64,000 nucleotides of DNA from Micromussa lordhowensis. Its lineage: Eukaryota > Cnidaria > Anthozoa > Scleractinia > Lobophylliidae. Made by a program: the position numbers and the translations under genes. Below, one piece after another: positions 32,158 to 44,300 of this stretch. Where the stretch lies: positions 257,501 through 321,500 of the forward strand of contig OZ026595.1 of assembly GCA_964020085.1 (NCBI GenBank), written 5' to 3'. Each line of letters begins with the position of its first letter. Within the stretch, counting starts at the first letter, position 1. The notes beneath the pieces are model-generated. The model saw nothing but the letters and a program-made list of their open reading frames with translations. It ran no database searches and was not told where the DNA came from.

Positions 32158-34111
32158 AGGTTTTGATAGGACATTGCCCATGTTATCAGTCAAAAACAAT
32201 GATTGAATGACTGAATGTTCAATTAATCAATCAAACAATGAATCAATGAATCAATCGATCGATCAGTCAGTCAGTCAGCCAATTAGTCAGTCAGTCAGAC
32301 AGTCAGTCAGTCAATCAGACAGTCAGTCAATCAGTCAAAAAATCAACCCACTTTATTCTTACACGATGACATTTTACTGCTTATGAGGCCGTCTATAGCA
32401 AAACAATTGAAAAGATAGATGAAAGGAAAGTTTCGAAATATAAATTTCTACACGACATTAAAAACTAAAAGATCAAAATATTCACCACTAAAATACTGTC
32501 GAGCGGCACAAACCTTCGAATATTCTTGAAAAGATTTTCAAAGGCTGCTTCCCAGACATTCATCTTTATGGCTTGGATGCCAGAAATAGCTTCACTCAAC
32601 AGGCGAAGACGCCGGTCAGTAAACAATGCGGTGTTGTGGCGCAGCTTCCTGAAAACTCTCCCAGCCCCACAGCGCAGCATCATGCACACAAGCATGTAAG
32701 CGATCCCCAAGATAGCTTCCCAGCCAATGATCACAAGCAGCAACAAAGAAATGATACAGAGCTCCACAGGCGCGGTGAAGAGGACTGGAACCATGTGCAC
32801 ACACTGACCAATAGGATCCAGGTCTTTAAATAGCAAATTCATCACGTGACTGCTTGGGTAATCAGCAAGGGTTGCTCCTTTCAGACGCAGCACCTGACGA
32901 TCAAATTGTGTTAGTACAACCTCATTCCCAGGCTCTCTCCTTTGCCCCTTGTCATTGAGCCTGGGAACGAGGTTGGTGTTAGTTGAGAGCGATTATATTC
33001 GATCATTCCTTTGTCTCAAGCAATCAGAAATGAACAAGAATATTTGGAATTTCTAGGTTAAATTTTTGTACACCTTTGCTAGGGAGTCGATGTTATCAGC
33101 GGAGCAGCTGAAATCTACACTGAAATCTGCACTGTCAAAGTTTAGCCAGTGTGTGACCATTCTCGTACATTAAAGGCTTCGAGGAAATTAAATCCCTAAC
33201 GACATTTAAAGCTGCCGTGAAAAAAAACCCAGCTTCATATCCTTAATTGACTTATTGTTTTATGTCATGACATTTTTGTAGCGTTTTTTATGCTAGAGAA
33301 CATTTTATTATTGCAAATAGTCTCTGAAAAACCTTTGAGAGGATGAATGTATTAAAGTTTATCAGTTATCAGTTATGCTGAAATTAATATGTGTGGATAT
33401 TGGTGTTAATGTTTGACCATTCAAGGCCTTATGGCAAAAAGAAAGCTATTGAACAGTACTTGATGTTCCCCAAGGGGGGCTGACTGACTGTCTACAATAC
33501 ACAGCTGAGGCCTATAAGCCCTCTTAGACTCGTTTTACCTGTATAAGGATTACCTTATTATAGACTAGACCAGTCAGACCGGATTTCACCGATGCTGTTG
33601 TCAGATGTGCGAAGAAAGCATAATGGCTCCGCGCGAGACCCTCGAGGAAGACAGCAAGCCAGTAGCCAGTGATTACAGCAGATATCCACGGTACGGGCGA
33701 CCCACACATCAAGAATGGATGAAAAGTAAGGAGAGCTGTGAACAGGGCGGGCTGAAGGACACGAGTGCACAGAATCAATATGGGAAGCAGAAACAATCTT
33801 GTGAAACCCTCAGCTAACACAAAAGAAACAACAGCTCTCCATAACCGAGGATCTTCCTCGCGTTTTTGCGTGGATCGTGCGTGTTTGAACCACGCGTGAC
33901 GGAGGTTGCTATAATTCCAACAAGCCGAGCGGTGTCCGGGAACGAGTCGATCATTTGACGGCGGGTTAGTGGTGGTGCTCAGACTCCCAGCTACCCAGCC
34001 AAACGTAATACGGGACCACAATGATGGTCCTTCAGGGCTTCTTTTCTGGCGCTCATCTGGCGCCTCCACGGGGACCCTGCTGTAGGAGTGCTGTGGTGTG
34101 ACGTTAAACAT
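27033..34111 (-). CDS. ABCC4-like full ABC transporter with degenerate nucleotide-binding domains
   Basis: Six exons: 34111-33539, 32893-32514, 31200-29972, 29528-28970, 28558-28425 and 27946-27033. All are GT/AG, in phase, totalling 3789 bases (1262 aa). The order is MRP type without TMD0: TMD1 (exons 1-3; RSALTG-like SGLTGLVYNKVIL, then GIQAIKMNVWEAAF), NBD1, TMD2 (exons 4-6), NBD2. Q-loop regions stay recognisable (VGQKPWIFSGTVRENILFG; REPFVFTASLRKNLDP), but catalytic motifs do not. The NBD1 Walker A is GAGTS (Thr486 for Lys), the signature LTLSQ (570-574) stands for LSGGQ, Asn595 follows the Walker B Asp594, and Arg627 replaces the H-loop His. The NBD2 Walker A is GQKDVRASS (Ala1064 for Lys), the signature is FSDSQ and Tyr1216 replaces His, although Asp-Glu 1184-1185 survive. 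The fold is clear; it is predicted unable to hydrolyse ATP normally. Substrate unknown. Confidence 0.9.
31424..31602. mobile_element. Palindromic MITE in ABCC-like intron 2
   Basis: The arm ACATGTGCCGTGTTTCTATCG...GAAACACGAGTGAAAGTTTGGG is mirrored by CCCAAACTTTCACGAGTGTTTCTATAACTCGATAGGAACACGG...ACATGT around a centre of GAACACGAGCCGCAGGCGAGTGTT. It is about 178 bp and non-coding. Confidence 0.65.
31725..32070. repeat. Second palindromic block in ABCC-like intron 2
   Basis: Contains TACGCTACTCACTATCTAT mirrored by ATAGATAGTGAGTAGCGTA (31798-31840) and CAATTAGATTATTCGCTC...TCTATCACGCGATAG mirrored by CGCGATAGAAAT...ATAATCTAATTG (31948-32055). These are nested hairpins like those near 63300. 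Confidence 0.55.
32111..32350. repeat. (ATT)n microsatellite and CAGT/CAAT low-complexity tract
   Basis: About fourteen ATT units at 32115-32156, then imperfect tetramers of the CAAT/TCAG type at 32190-32335, just downstream of ABCC-like exon 2 in gene orientation. Tetramer runs of this kind often mark LINE 3' tails, but no LINE body is seen here. Confidence 0.7.
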
Positions 34112-34458
34112 ATCGCCTTATCATTGGGAGCTGCAACAAACTGAGGAAAAGCGAACTTTTTTATACGGAAATTTTTAGTTTATTTTAAAGTAGAACCGAA
34201 CTTATTACTTCTAAATTTTCCTTTTAAAACCCAAGTTAATAATATGCAATAAGTGTTTTTGTTATACCTCCCAACTCAAATACTTTTTTCCGATTGGAAG
34301 AGAAAGTGTCACGAACTCCCTAGGGAAAAAACAACTTAAACTTTCGGCTCGCACGTGATCAGGTCGTGCACCTTGAAACCGCTTTGCCAGCTGATGGCCA
34401 ATCATTAAGTGCTGAGTCACTTTCCCGCCAACGTCTTTCTGCAATTATTTCTTTAGAC

Positions 34459-34874
34459 TTAAGGCGGGGGTCCACCTGAAAGCCGTATTTTGGCTTGGTA
34501 TTATGTTCTTAATGCAAATATCTCGTTTACGTTTCAAGCAATCAAGAATCTGTTCACTCATTACACACATCTATGTTTTGCGCCGTTTTGTAAATTTTTT
34601 GGTGATTTTTAGGTTTATTTGGAGACAGATAGTTTTTCTCAAAGGATTAGTAAAATTTATGGAAATAGGAAATTTTGAAGATTTGGTGTTGTTTTAAAAT
34701 TAGAGTTTGAAGTTAAAAATTGATAGATACACACCAAACAGTTGCCTAACAACCCGAGTGCCATTGTGGGGTCGGGCAACTGTCTGGTGGTGTTCCATAA
34801 CCTTTTCTCCCCCTTTCAATCTCTCTTTAAACTTCCTCAAATTTCACTTTAATTCAGGTAAACCCCCACCTTAA
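34459..34874. mobile_element. TTAA-flanked MITE A
   Basis: TTAA at 34459-34462 and 34871-34874. The terminal inverted repeats are GGCGGGGGTCCACCTGAA on the left and, read inward from the right, GGTGGGGGTTTACCTGAA: 18 bp with 3 differences. It has a smaller internal hairpin (AACAGTTGCC and GGCAACTGTC at about 34738-34784) and no coding capacity. It shares its right TTAA with MITE B. Confidence 0.7.
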
Positions 34875-35638
34875 GGTGGCCGAACACAGTTTTCGCGCGT
34901 GCTTTTGCAGCACGTGCACAAGGATTTCAAAGAACAAACATGCCGTCAATAGAGCGGTCATTTTATTTACTCAACACCCGCACTATCTGTGTTACTTTTC
35001 ACTAAAACTTAACGCAGTGTATTGATGACTTTAGTCTTATTACAAAGATATGTTAGAAAAGGTAACGATGCAAAGAACCCAGCAATTTTCAGCTTTTGTT
35101 TGTTGCCAAAAGAACCCAGTTAAATGTAACGCATGCGCAGTTGCTTGAAAAATTGAGACCGATTGCTTTAGCAGAAACGTACCGATTTCTAACGATCCAG
35201 TCGTTAGAATTTTAAGAAATTTGGCAGAAAAATAGATCAGAGACCACGTGAATGATCTATTGAAAAAAATCTGAAATTTGACATAGGGAATTTTTAATAA
35301 TACAGAAAACGATTAACGACGAATTACGAAAATCGCCTATGTCAAAATTTTATTAGAACCATGCCGACAGAAGGGATTTAATGTCAATTCTTAGTGTGCA
35401 AAATATGAAAATAATCAAATGACTGGATTTTTTTAAATAAACAAAAACCATTATTTAAGCCTTGTTTTCAACCAGCCCCGTTGCCATGGCAACAGCACAC
35501 ACCCTAGTCAAAATGCGAGAATAAATATTTCTGTGGTTAACCTTGACTCTTGCAAAAAATGGGCGCCAAAGCATAAATAGTTTAAAAGTTATGGTGGATT
35601 ATGTACAGGCACTTGAAAACTGTGTTCGGCCACCTTAA
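34871..35638. mobile_element. TTAA-flanked MITE B
   Basis: TTAA at 34871-34874 and 35635-35638. The ends are GGTGGCCGAACACAGTTTT and its exact complement AAAACTGTGTTCGGCCACC. An internal hairpin (TTTGACATAGGG and CCTATGTCAAAA) lies at 35277-35350. It is 768 bp with no long frame, so non-autonomous. Confidence 0.75.
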
Positions 35639-37890
35639 ACTTCTCATTGAATGCATTGAAATGAATGTATTATGATGTAGAGCAAGTGGAATTTTGTTTT
35701 GTTTGCAACAAAGCGCTGATGAGATACAGCTAAGGACAAAGTAGTTGAACATTGCCGCTTTGTTTTAAGAACTCTCGATATCCCTTTCTATCGAGGTTAG
35801 GTAGCAATTGTTTTGCATTTACGTTCCTGACTCCGCCAATATCTTGCTCTCACAGCTCACAAATAGTGTAATCATCTTAATCATGCACTATTAGGTATGT
35901 AACGAACAATTGTACTGGAATTTCACTGACTTAGTAATGGTTTTAGCCTGGCTTTTAGTTTGTGGGTGGGTACAATAGCACAGCCACAAACATTTGTGGC
36001 GTCTATTTAAATTCAAAGGGAGGAAAGTAACTTTTAGAAGGCAATGGAGAGCAGAATTATAATTATAATTTCAATGTAATTTAAACGGCTGAAGCCATGT
36101 TAAAAAGGTGCTTTTTCTAAGTTTCCCCATCTCTGCTAAACTGCTAGAATTTGTGTCGCCATATTATTTTGCGTCGACCCGTTTGATTAGTACAAAGCCT
36201 TATGTACTGGAGGAGTTCGTAAAGAATAAGCTGTCTGTTTGAGGTTAGTCGCAGAGTAAACTAACTCCCGGCAATATCAGTGGTGTAGCCTTTTTTGCAA
36301 GAGAGAAAATTCGCCGTCGATTCCAAGGCCGGGTTCGCAGACTGTCAAGCTACTTGAAGTGTTCAAATGTGCAATTAGTCATAGGTGGGATTAAATATGA
36401 ATCTAAACAGGTGTTTATAAGTCATAACATAGCTACCTCAGAGCTGCATTCCAGCTGGAGTCAGTTCAAGCACGACTCAAACTGATTACATTCAGAATGG
36501 GTGTTTCGTTGCATTTAGATATCAGAACACTCCCGGATAGTTGCCGCAGCCACCTCAATCATAATTCTTTAAACAAATTCCATCGGCCTTACTCTGTCTC
36601 TTTCATTGTGAAACAAAAGGCAGAAAAAATAGGAAATCCCTGAGGGAACCACACAAAGGAATTATTTATTCACAACGTGGTTTTGTCTTTTCAAGTCACA
36701 GGGAGTTCTTAACTTGTTTTGCCAAAACAAGTGCAATAAATCTTCAAGCATTTTGGATTAGTTCGGCGAACAGAAGGGGCTTCTTAAGTAAAAAAACAGA
36801 CAGCCAAGCTTGCAATTAAGTGAAAATATTTTCATAAACGGCTATGTAAGCGTATAGGCTGCAGAACCATAGTTTGCATTTGATCATAACTGGGTCCAAT
36901 GTCAATATCTACCTACCATTCTTACAGAGTGATCAACTGTGAATATCAATCAAACAATAGACAACGAGAAGTTAGAAAACAAAATATTGTTGAGATGAAC
37001 TGAAAAAATATTTGCTCAACAATAGCCGTTATCGCAGTTCTCGGTGGTTTAACATGCAAATGAGGCGAAAATTCTACTTTGTATTGACCCTTTCGCCTCG
37101 TTTGTATGTATTTTTAAACAAAAGAATATTTGACCGCAATAACAGCTACTGTGCAGTTTTGGGCGAAGTGTAATCCTCTCATTGTTAACTCGCTTTTAAC
37201 AAAGGTAGATTGAATACGAAATGGACCATTTTCGTGCGTTTGGCTGTTCAACTCAAGGGGACTCTAATTCATTTTTCTGGCTTGTAATCAATACATACAT
37301 TACTAATTTCGACATAAGCGTGTTTATTCCAGTTCTGGGTAAAAACAGAAACATAAAAGAAACAACCATGAAAATCCAAACAAAAGAGCAACTAACATGA
37401 AAAATGTATTTAAAAATAAACCGCAACAAGCCAAATTAAAAACCCTTTAAAGATAAAAAAGAACTGAAATTCCTAACTTTCGACACGATGATAGATGCGA
37501 AAGCAGCCATAACACTACTGCATTCGCACCTATCATCATGTCTTCATTTAATTGCTACTGTTGGATAACTATTTTCATGAAATTCCTAACTTAAGTTGAT
37601 AACTTCTAAATAGACAGTATTTTACTTGAGAATTTAATGCACCTATCAGTGTCAAGCCCGAGGGGGGCGAGGGGGGGGGGGGGGCGTTCGGGCATAGGGT
37701 GGGGTTTTTTACATTTTCTAAAAAAAATATCAAAATCCCCACCCCCAGGCAAAAAAAAAGTCAAAATTAGCATAAACAAATGGTTTACTTCTCTTCTACT
37801 ATATAAAATTGAAAGATCAAATGCACGATGTCCGATCAAAATGCCCACCCTGGGGATATACGCCACAATCAAATTCCCGTGGGTTGCCCA

Positions 37891-38317
37891 TGTGGGGGAC
37901 AATTCGTAAGACGTCCTTCAACGTCTTGGCCTTTAAACACAGAAGTTTCTCAACGCGTAAACTGTAGAACACAACGGCATTTAATGACGACGATACAACA
38001 TACAACTTTCGCATTTGACTGGCTGATCACAGACATCTACGCCTACGGTGTGTTGACCTACGGTAAAAACTGACAAATGAAACCTAAATTAATAACACAC
38101 TGCGTGAGAAAACGACCGAAAACAACATACTTACACATTCTGTGCGAGAAACTTTAGAAAAAAGGTAGAAAAACTGTAACGAATAGACTTAGAATTCGCG
38201 CCCCACGACACGAAAACCACATTTTTTCCAAAACCATGTGCGATTGTCACGTGATCAAAACAAATCAATTTCAACTCGGACAGTGTTCGTGTGTTCGGCC
38301 GCTAGTCGGCCTCAACA
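37891..38317 (-). repeat. 3' LTR of the BEL/Pao element
   Basis: 427 bp, TGTGGGGGAC...GGCCTCAACA on the plus strand (TG...CA on both strands). Base-by-base comparison with 44684-45110 showed no difference. The element reads on the minus strand, so this is its downstream LTR. A purine tract (AAGGCGGGGTGGA on the minus strand, 38318-38330) directly precedes it and is the likely polypurine primer. Confidence 0.93.
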
Positions 38318-38366
38318 TCCACCCCGCCTTGGGGCGATCTCTCAAGCGTCCCAACTTTGTGGGTTC

Positions 38367-41300
38367 TCACATGGACTCCAAGTCATTTTCTAACAAGCAA
38401 AGTTTTTGAATAGGACGAACGTAAACACTATCCTTAGTTTTAACTTTAACAGTTCGCACTAGGCCATCCGGTCCAGGGTACGTCTCAATGACACGTCCGA
38501 GGTTCCAATGCCCCCTTGGAGTGTTGTCGTTGACTAGCAGCACCAATGCATTGGGTTTGACATTAGGCAACGCCTTCCGCCATTTGGCCCGAGGCTGTAA
38601 ACTGGGTAGGTATTCTTTAAGCCATCTCTCCCAGAACAGGTTGGCAAGATGTTGCACCTGCCTCCACTTCTTCTTGTACATGTCGGTCTTGTCAAAGACT
38701 CCAGGTGGCAAGCAAATAGCCTTACTCTGCATCAGAAAGTGAGCAGGTGTTAGCGGCTCAAAGTCGCTGGGATCGTCAGAGTTTGCGGTTAGGGCTCTTC
38801 CATTTAGGACGCGCTCGACCTCGGTAAGCAGTGTTTGCAGGACCACGTCTGCGACCACATGTCCACCCAAGATAGATTTCAGGACGGTCTTTGCACTTCG
38901 AACCAAACGTTCCCACACACCTGACATGCTCGATGCGGTAGGGGGCTGAAATAACCATTTACAGCCATGCTGGATAAGCTTGCTCTCGATCCGTCCCTGA
39001 TTCCATTTGTTGAGGCTTTCTTTCAACTCGCGCTCGGCTCCCACAAAATTCGATCCGTTATCGCAACGGATTTCTTTAACCTCGCCTCTACGGTTGATGA
39101 AGCGTCTCAAGCACATGATAAAATCGTCAGTGTCCATGGAATTAACAACTTCTAGGTGCACACAACGGGTGGTTAGACAGGTAAAAAGGCAGCACCAACG
39201 CTTCGCCGTCCCTCGGCCATGCTTGACATACAGGGGGCCGAAAAGGTCCATACCAGTGAACGAGAAGGGTGGTTCATATGCCATGAGCCGTGCCTCTGGT
39301 AAAGGTGCCATCTGTTGGATCATGGGTTTAGCAAGAACCTTCTTGCACTTGACACATCGGCTAACGACTGAGCGAACAAGGACGCGGACTTGGGGAATCC
39401 AGAACTCTTCCCGCAACTTGGCTGTCACGTGCTCGCGCCCAAGGTGGCCAATGAAATGGTGAACGTGACGAACAATCTTCTCAGCGACAGCATGATTTCT
39501 GGGCAGAATGATTTGCCGGCCCATGGTAAATTCAGTTACTCTTTTCTGGCCACGCCCATTGACCCTCAGCACTCCATTGGCATCCAGTTCAGGATTCAAG
39601 GCTACAATCTTGCTGGACGCTCTAACAACACCATTCGACCTCAGATCCTTTATCTCTTGTGCATATGCTGAGCTCTGAACAATCTTTGCAATAGCCACGG
39701 TAGCTGCATTCAAATCATCAACAGTTAATCTTCCGGTCTGAACCTTCTCTTTATCTTTAATGAACTGTGTGAATCTTAAGACCCATGCTACCTTGCGCCT
39801 AAGGCGGGTCCAATCTGAGCAGGTTGCTAACAGGGCTTGTAGAGGATCCTCTGCAGGATTATCGATGGATTGTGAGCCTTCTTTCTTGGCTGCAACTGGT
39901 TTGGGGGTCAATTCCAGAGCGTGAGCATGAGCTTCTTTCTTCAGTTCCAAGTCTTCACGGGAAACTGTTCTATGCTCTTGTTTCGGCCAGGAATTTTCTG
40001 ATCCCCACAGAAAGTCTGGTCCTCGGAGCCAATTGTGGTCAGCAGTCAGAGAAGATGGGGCCATTCCCCTTGACACATAGTCCGCGGGATTCAAAGTTCC
40101 TGGTACATGATTCCAATTTTGCACAAGTGAGTTCCGCTTTATCTCTTCCACTCTGTTGGCTACGAAGGTTTGAAGTCTTCGTTTCTCGTTCTTTAGATAG
40201 TGCAATACTATCTCACTATCAGTCCATAAGAATGTCCTGTCAATGTTCAGTTCTAATTCTTCTTGAAGCATTTTGCATACGCGAGTTGCAAGTACAGCTG
40301 CCTGTAGCTCCAGTCTGGGAATACTAACGAACTTCACCGGTGCATTCCTAGCCTTGCCTATGACGAAGGCACAATGAACCTGACCATCCGGGTATTCAGC
40401 ACGCAGATAGGATGATACACCGTACCCGACCTCTGATGCATCCGAGAAGACGTGGAGCTGCAACTTGCAGTCTTGCGGGTCACGATCTTGCAGGAAATAG
40501 GAACGTGGGATGCGCAACTGTGACAAGGAAGGTAACTGAGACTTCCATGACCTCCACTTCTCCAAAAACTCTTCACCAAGGGGCTCGTCCCATCCAACGT
40601 TAGCCTTCCAAAGTTCCTGTATCAAACATCTCGCAGCCAGTGCAACAGGTGCAGCGAACCCCAGCGGGTCAAACAAGGAACAAACAGTGGACAAGATACC
40701 ACGTTTAGTCTCAGGGCGGTCAAGATGCTTTATTCTGAAGCCGAGACTATCATCTCCGACAAACCAAAGTACCCCCAGCGCTCTTTCGATGGGTGGATCA
40801 TCCAGGTCAAGGTTAAGCCCTTGGTTGGACAGCTTGTTGCTCGGGACTGCCTTAAGCACTTCCTTAGAGTTTGACGTAAACTTGGTCAGGTTGAAGCTAC
40901 CTCGGGCGAGGATGTCGATCAGATCTTGGGCCAGCTGAATTGCTGACTGTTCATTGTTCTCAGAAGGAAGAGCATCGTCGACATAGAAATTTCTCTTCAC
41001 AGCTGCAATGGAACTGGGGCTGAAGTCCTCAGCGTTGTCATCAGCAACTCGCCGCAGAGTGGAGTTTGCAACACAAGGGGATGATGCCGCTCCGAATATA
41101 TGAACTTGCATAACATAGACGTCAGGCGGGTCCTCATAGCTGTTTGTCCACCATAGGAACCTCAACGAATCCTGGTCTTCTTCACGAACACGAATCTGGT
41201 GGAACATTCCTTCAATGTCCGCAGCGATACCAACCGTGCCCTGGCGGAAACGCAGGAGTACGCTGACTAAACTGTTGGTCATGTCTGGTCCACTCAAGAG

Positions 41301-44300
41301 ATTCTTGTTAAGCGAGGTCCCTTCGTACTCAGCTGCTGCGTCGAACACAATACGCACCTTTCCAGGTTTGGTAGGGCTAGTTACTGGGTGATGCGGTAGA
41401 TACCACTGGCTACTGGACTGCATATCTAACTCCTTCTCAGACAACTTGCGAGCAAATCCACTATTGATGTAACTGTCCATCACATCACGATACTTTGTGG
41501 CCATGTCTTCATTCTCCGGCTTCATCAGGCGGCGTCTCAGGGACTCCAGGCGCTGTCTGGCCATGGCGAGATTATTTGGAAACGTGCGTTCATCCTTCTT
41601 CCAGAGCATGCCCACTTCATAGCGCCCATCAACGAGACGTGTAGTATTGTCAATTATGCGCATCGCTCTCTTGTCTTCAACTGAAATGGGCTTCTCTTCT
41701 GACTTCACTGCGCCATAATCTTCAAGTTTCCAGAATCTTTCAATGAGGTCGGCAGGCTTACGATCAACTGAAACAAAGTTTACTGAGACTCCCTGGGGAT
41801 TCTTGACACTGTAGGGACCGCAAACACACCAGCCAAGTGGATAGCGACAACCATAGAGGCCATTCCTGTCATCTTCAGGGACTCGAACTTCTTTCTGTAT
41901 GTGGGCATACGGAATGTTGTTCCCCACAAGAATGGAGACTCTCTTAATGTCGACTGCTGGAAACCCAATGTCATGTAAGTGAGGATAATTGTGCACGTCA
42001 ATTTGCTCTGGCAAGGCTCGCTGTGACTGATTTAGGTCAGGCAGGACATAGGCCTCAGAAACTTCAATACTTTCTCTAAGACTCTCCAGAGAACTCAAGG
42101 TAAAGGATACTCGACTGGACTCTACAACCTTGCCACTGTTCGTAATTGTATTAATTCCGATCCGCTCAGGTGTCCCTTGCATACAAAGGTGGTCCATTAA
42201 ATCACGATCAACTAGAGTATCTGTACAGCCACTGTCTAGAAAGGCATAGGTTGATACAGCATTACCGTTCGCTGCTGTAATAATAACAGGTACAACGTTC
42301 AACAAAACTGCAGTTTCTGTGGTGGATAAACCGGCAGACGATATGGGTACTGTTTCCGGTTTTCCTGGATTAGTGCTCGCAGTTTGGCCTGTATTCACTC
42401 CTTCCGCTCTAGCAGGACGGGGAATGACTGGAGACTTGTCAACTTCGTCGTTAGACTCCCTGTTGTTCGGTGGGTTAGGACGGCGGCCATCTTGAGCCTT
42501 ATCACTATGCAGGAGACTAAGGTGACGACCAGGGCATTTTGAACAAGCAGGAGGTTCAGGACATGAAGTGGAACCATGGCCAGGCCTTTCGATTCCGCAA
42601 TTGAAACAAAAGCCATAGGAGGCCGCATACTGCCTTCGAACCGCCACGTGATCACACTTCCTGATTATAGGGCAATGTTGAAGTCTATGACTCTTGGATT
42701 TGCAGATTTTGCAGTTTTTTGGGCCAGTGGCAGGAGGTTTAGTTTCAAGATCCGTGGCACCAATTGTGGGATTCCTCATTGGAGGCTTGGGAGGCAACTT
42801 GGGCTCTTTATTCTCACGCTTCAACATTTGACCTCCGAACACTGGGTCATTCCTAATGGACGCTTGTCTTTTCACAAAGGTGGCAATGTCCTTCAGTCGA
42901 GGAGATCTTCCACTCTTATTAACAATTTCATAGTTTTCATTTTGCCACTTAGTAATCAGATCATTAGACAGACGCCCAACTATACGCCTGAGGTTTGTTG
43001 CGACGCTTGCTTCGCGTTCAACATCACCTTGAAGGATTCTTGTAGCAGTGTTCAGCTTCTCGGAAAAGTTCATAAGTCCAATATTGTCACCATAGGTCAG
43101 CTTTGGGCCGGAGACTAGATCCTCTATGCACGCTTGTGTTATCCTTATTGTCCGACCAAAGCGTTCCTCCAGGGTTTTCATGATGTCCTTGAAGGAGCTG
43201 CCTCTGTTTCGCTTTACCACATCCAAGGCTTCTCCAGTAACAAATTTAGGGAGATACTCAACACGCTGGGCATCAGTAAGTAGATCGCTTTCCAGGTGCG
43301 TACGAATTTGGTCGCGAAAGGAAGGGTAGTCCACTGGGTTTCCACTAAACCGAGTCGGCTGCATTCCACTTAGCATCTGCACCTTCCACATCGCTGCAAC
43401 AGGATCATGTGGGGTGTGGTCAATGCGAGTAGGCCTCTGTGATTGTGGGAAGTCAGATACTCTAAAAGACTGGGATGACTTCACGCTGTCAAGGGTCTCA
43501 CGGGCGTTAGATTCTATTGCTGAGGAGGATGGCTTCGGTTGAGTTGTCACGCTGTCCCGAGACGTCGGGATCCTTGACACAGGAGTGATTGGCTCTTCTG
43601 CACGGGGTTTCAGTTGGAGTACGGTCTCTTTCTCATTAACAAAAGTGGCACCGGGGTTGGCGTTGGATCCACTGGTCACAGTTTTTTTAGAGGTGACTGG
43701 AGTTGAATGTGGTCGCCTGTCCACTCGGAATGCTGACGTGTCCAAGGGACTAGCAGCACCAGGTGTCAGACCTCCCTCATCATTGTACTCTGTTTCAATC
43801 TTCCATTCTAGTTCAGCTAACGATGCTTCCTCTTCTAGACGCCTAAGTTCCATTCTTTGTTTATGTTCGTATGCCATTCGGGATGCTTCTGCATCTTCTG
43901 TTGCCCTAGCCCTAGCCATGTCTAGTTTCAGTTTTGAGACAAGGGCCTTTTTCAGGGATTTCTTACGTGACGATAGGGACGATACAGAAGATTTAGAGGA
44001 AACAGATGCATTTTCATCGTCTTCCGCATCCCGATCTGGTGGTACAGGGTTCATTGAAGCATTTCCAGGCGAGGAGGTCAGTTTTTCGACCAACCCTTCA
44101 CACTCATTAATGATGTCATGTGTCTCCCGTTTTAGATTAGAATAACGATCTTCTACATCTCCCAGGCGCTTTCTCTCATTTATTCCAGAAAGGTATTTTG
44201 TATGCAGCCCTTCAAGTTCCTTCCATTTTTCCGTGAGTAGGTCCATAATTTTCTTAGTTTCTTCTGGGCTAACATGAGGTTTGGACTGAATTTCCTTCAG

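Larger units (their letters stand above)
34112..37637. other. Intergenic, MITE-containing, no gene recognised
   Basis: Upstream of the ABCC-like start codon, so the first few hundred bases probably include its promoter and 5' UTR. Two TTAA MITEs fill 34459-35638. From 35640 to 37637 I see only short hairpins (37055-37105 and 37489-37542) and no plausible exon. Confidence 0.5.

Noticed and set aside
39007..44145. Plus-strand open frames of up to 186 codons across the BEL/Pao element
   Set aside because: They are antisense shadows of the polyprotein frame.
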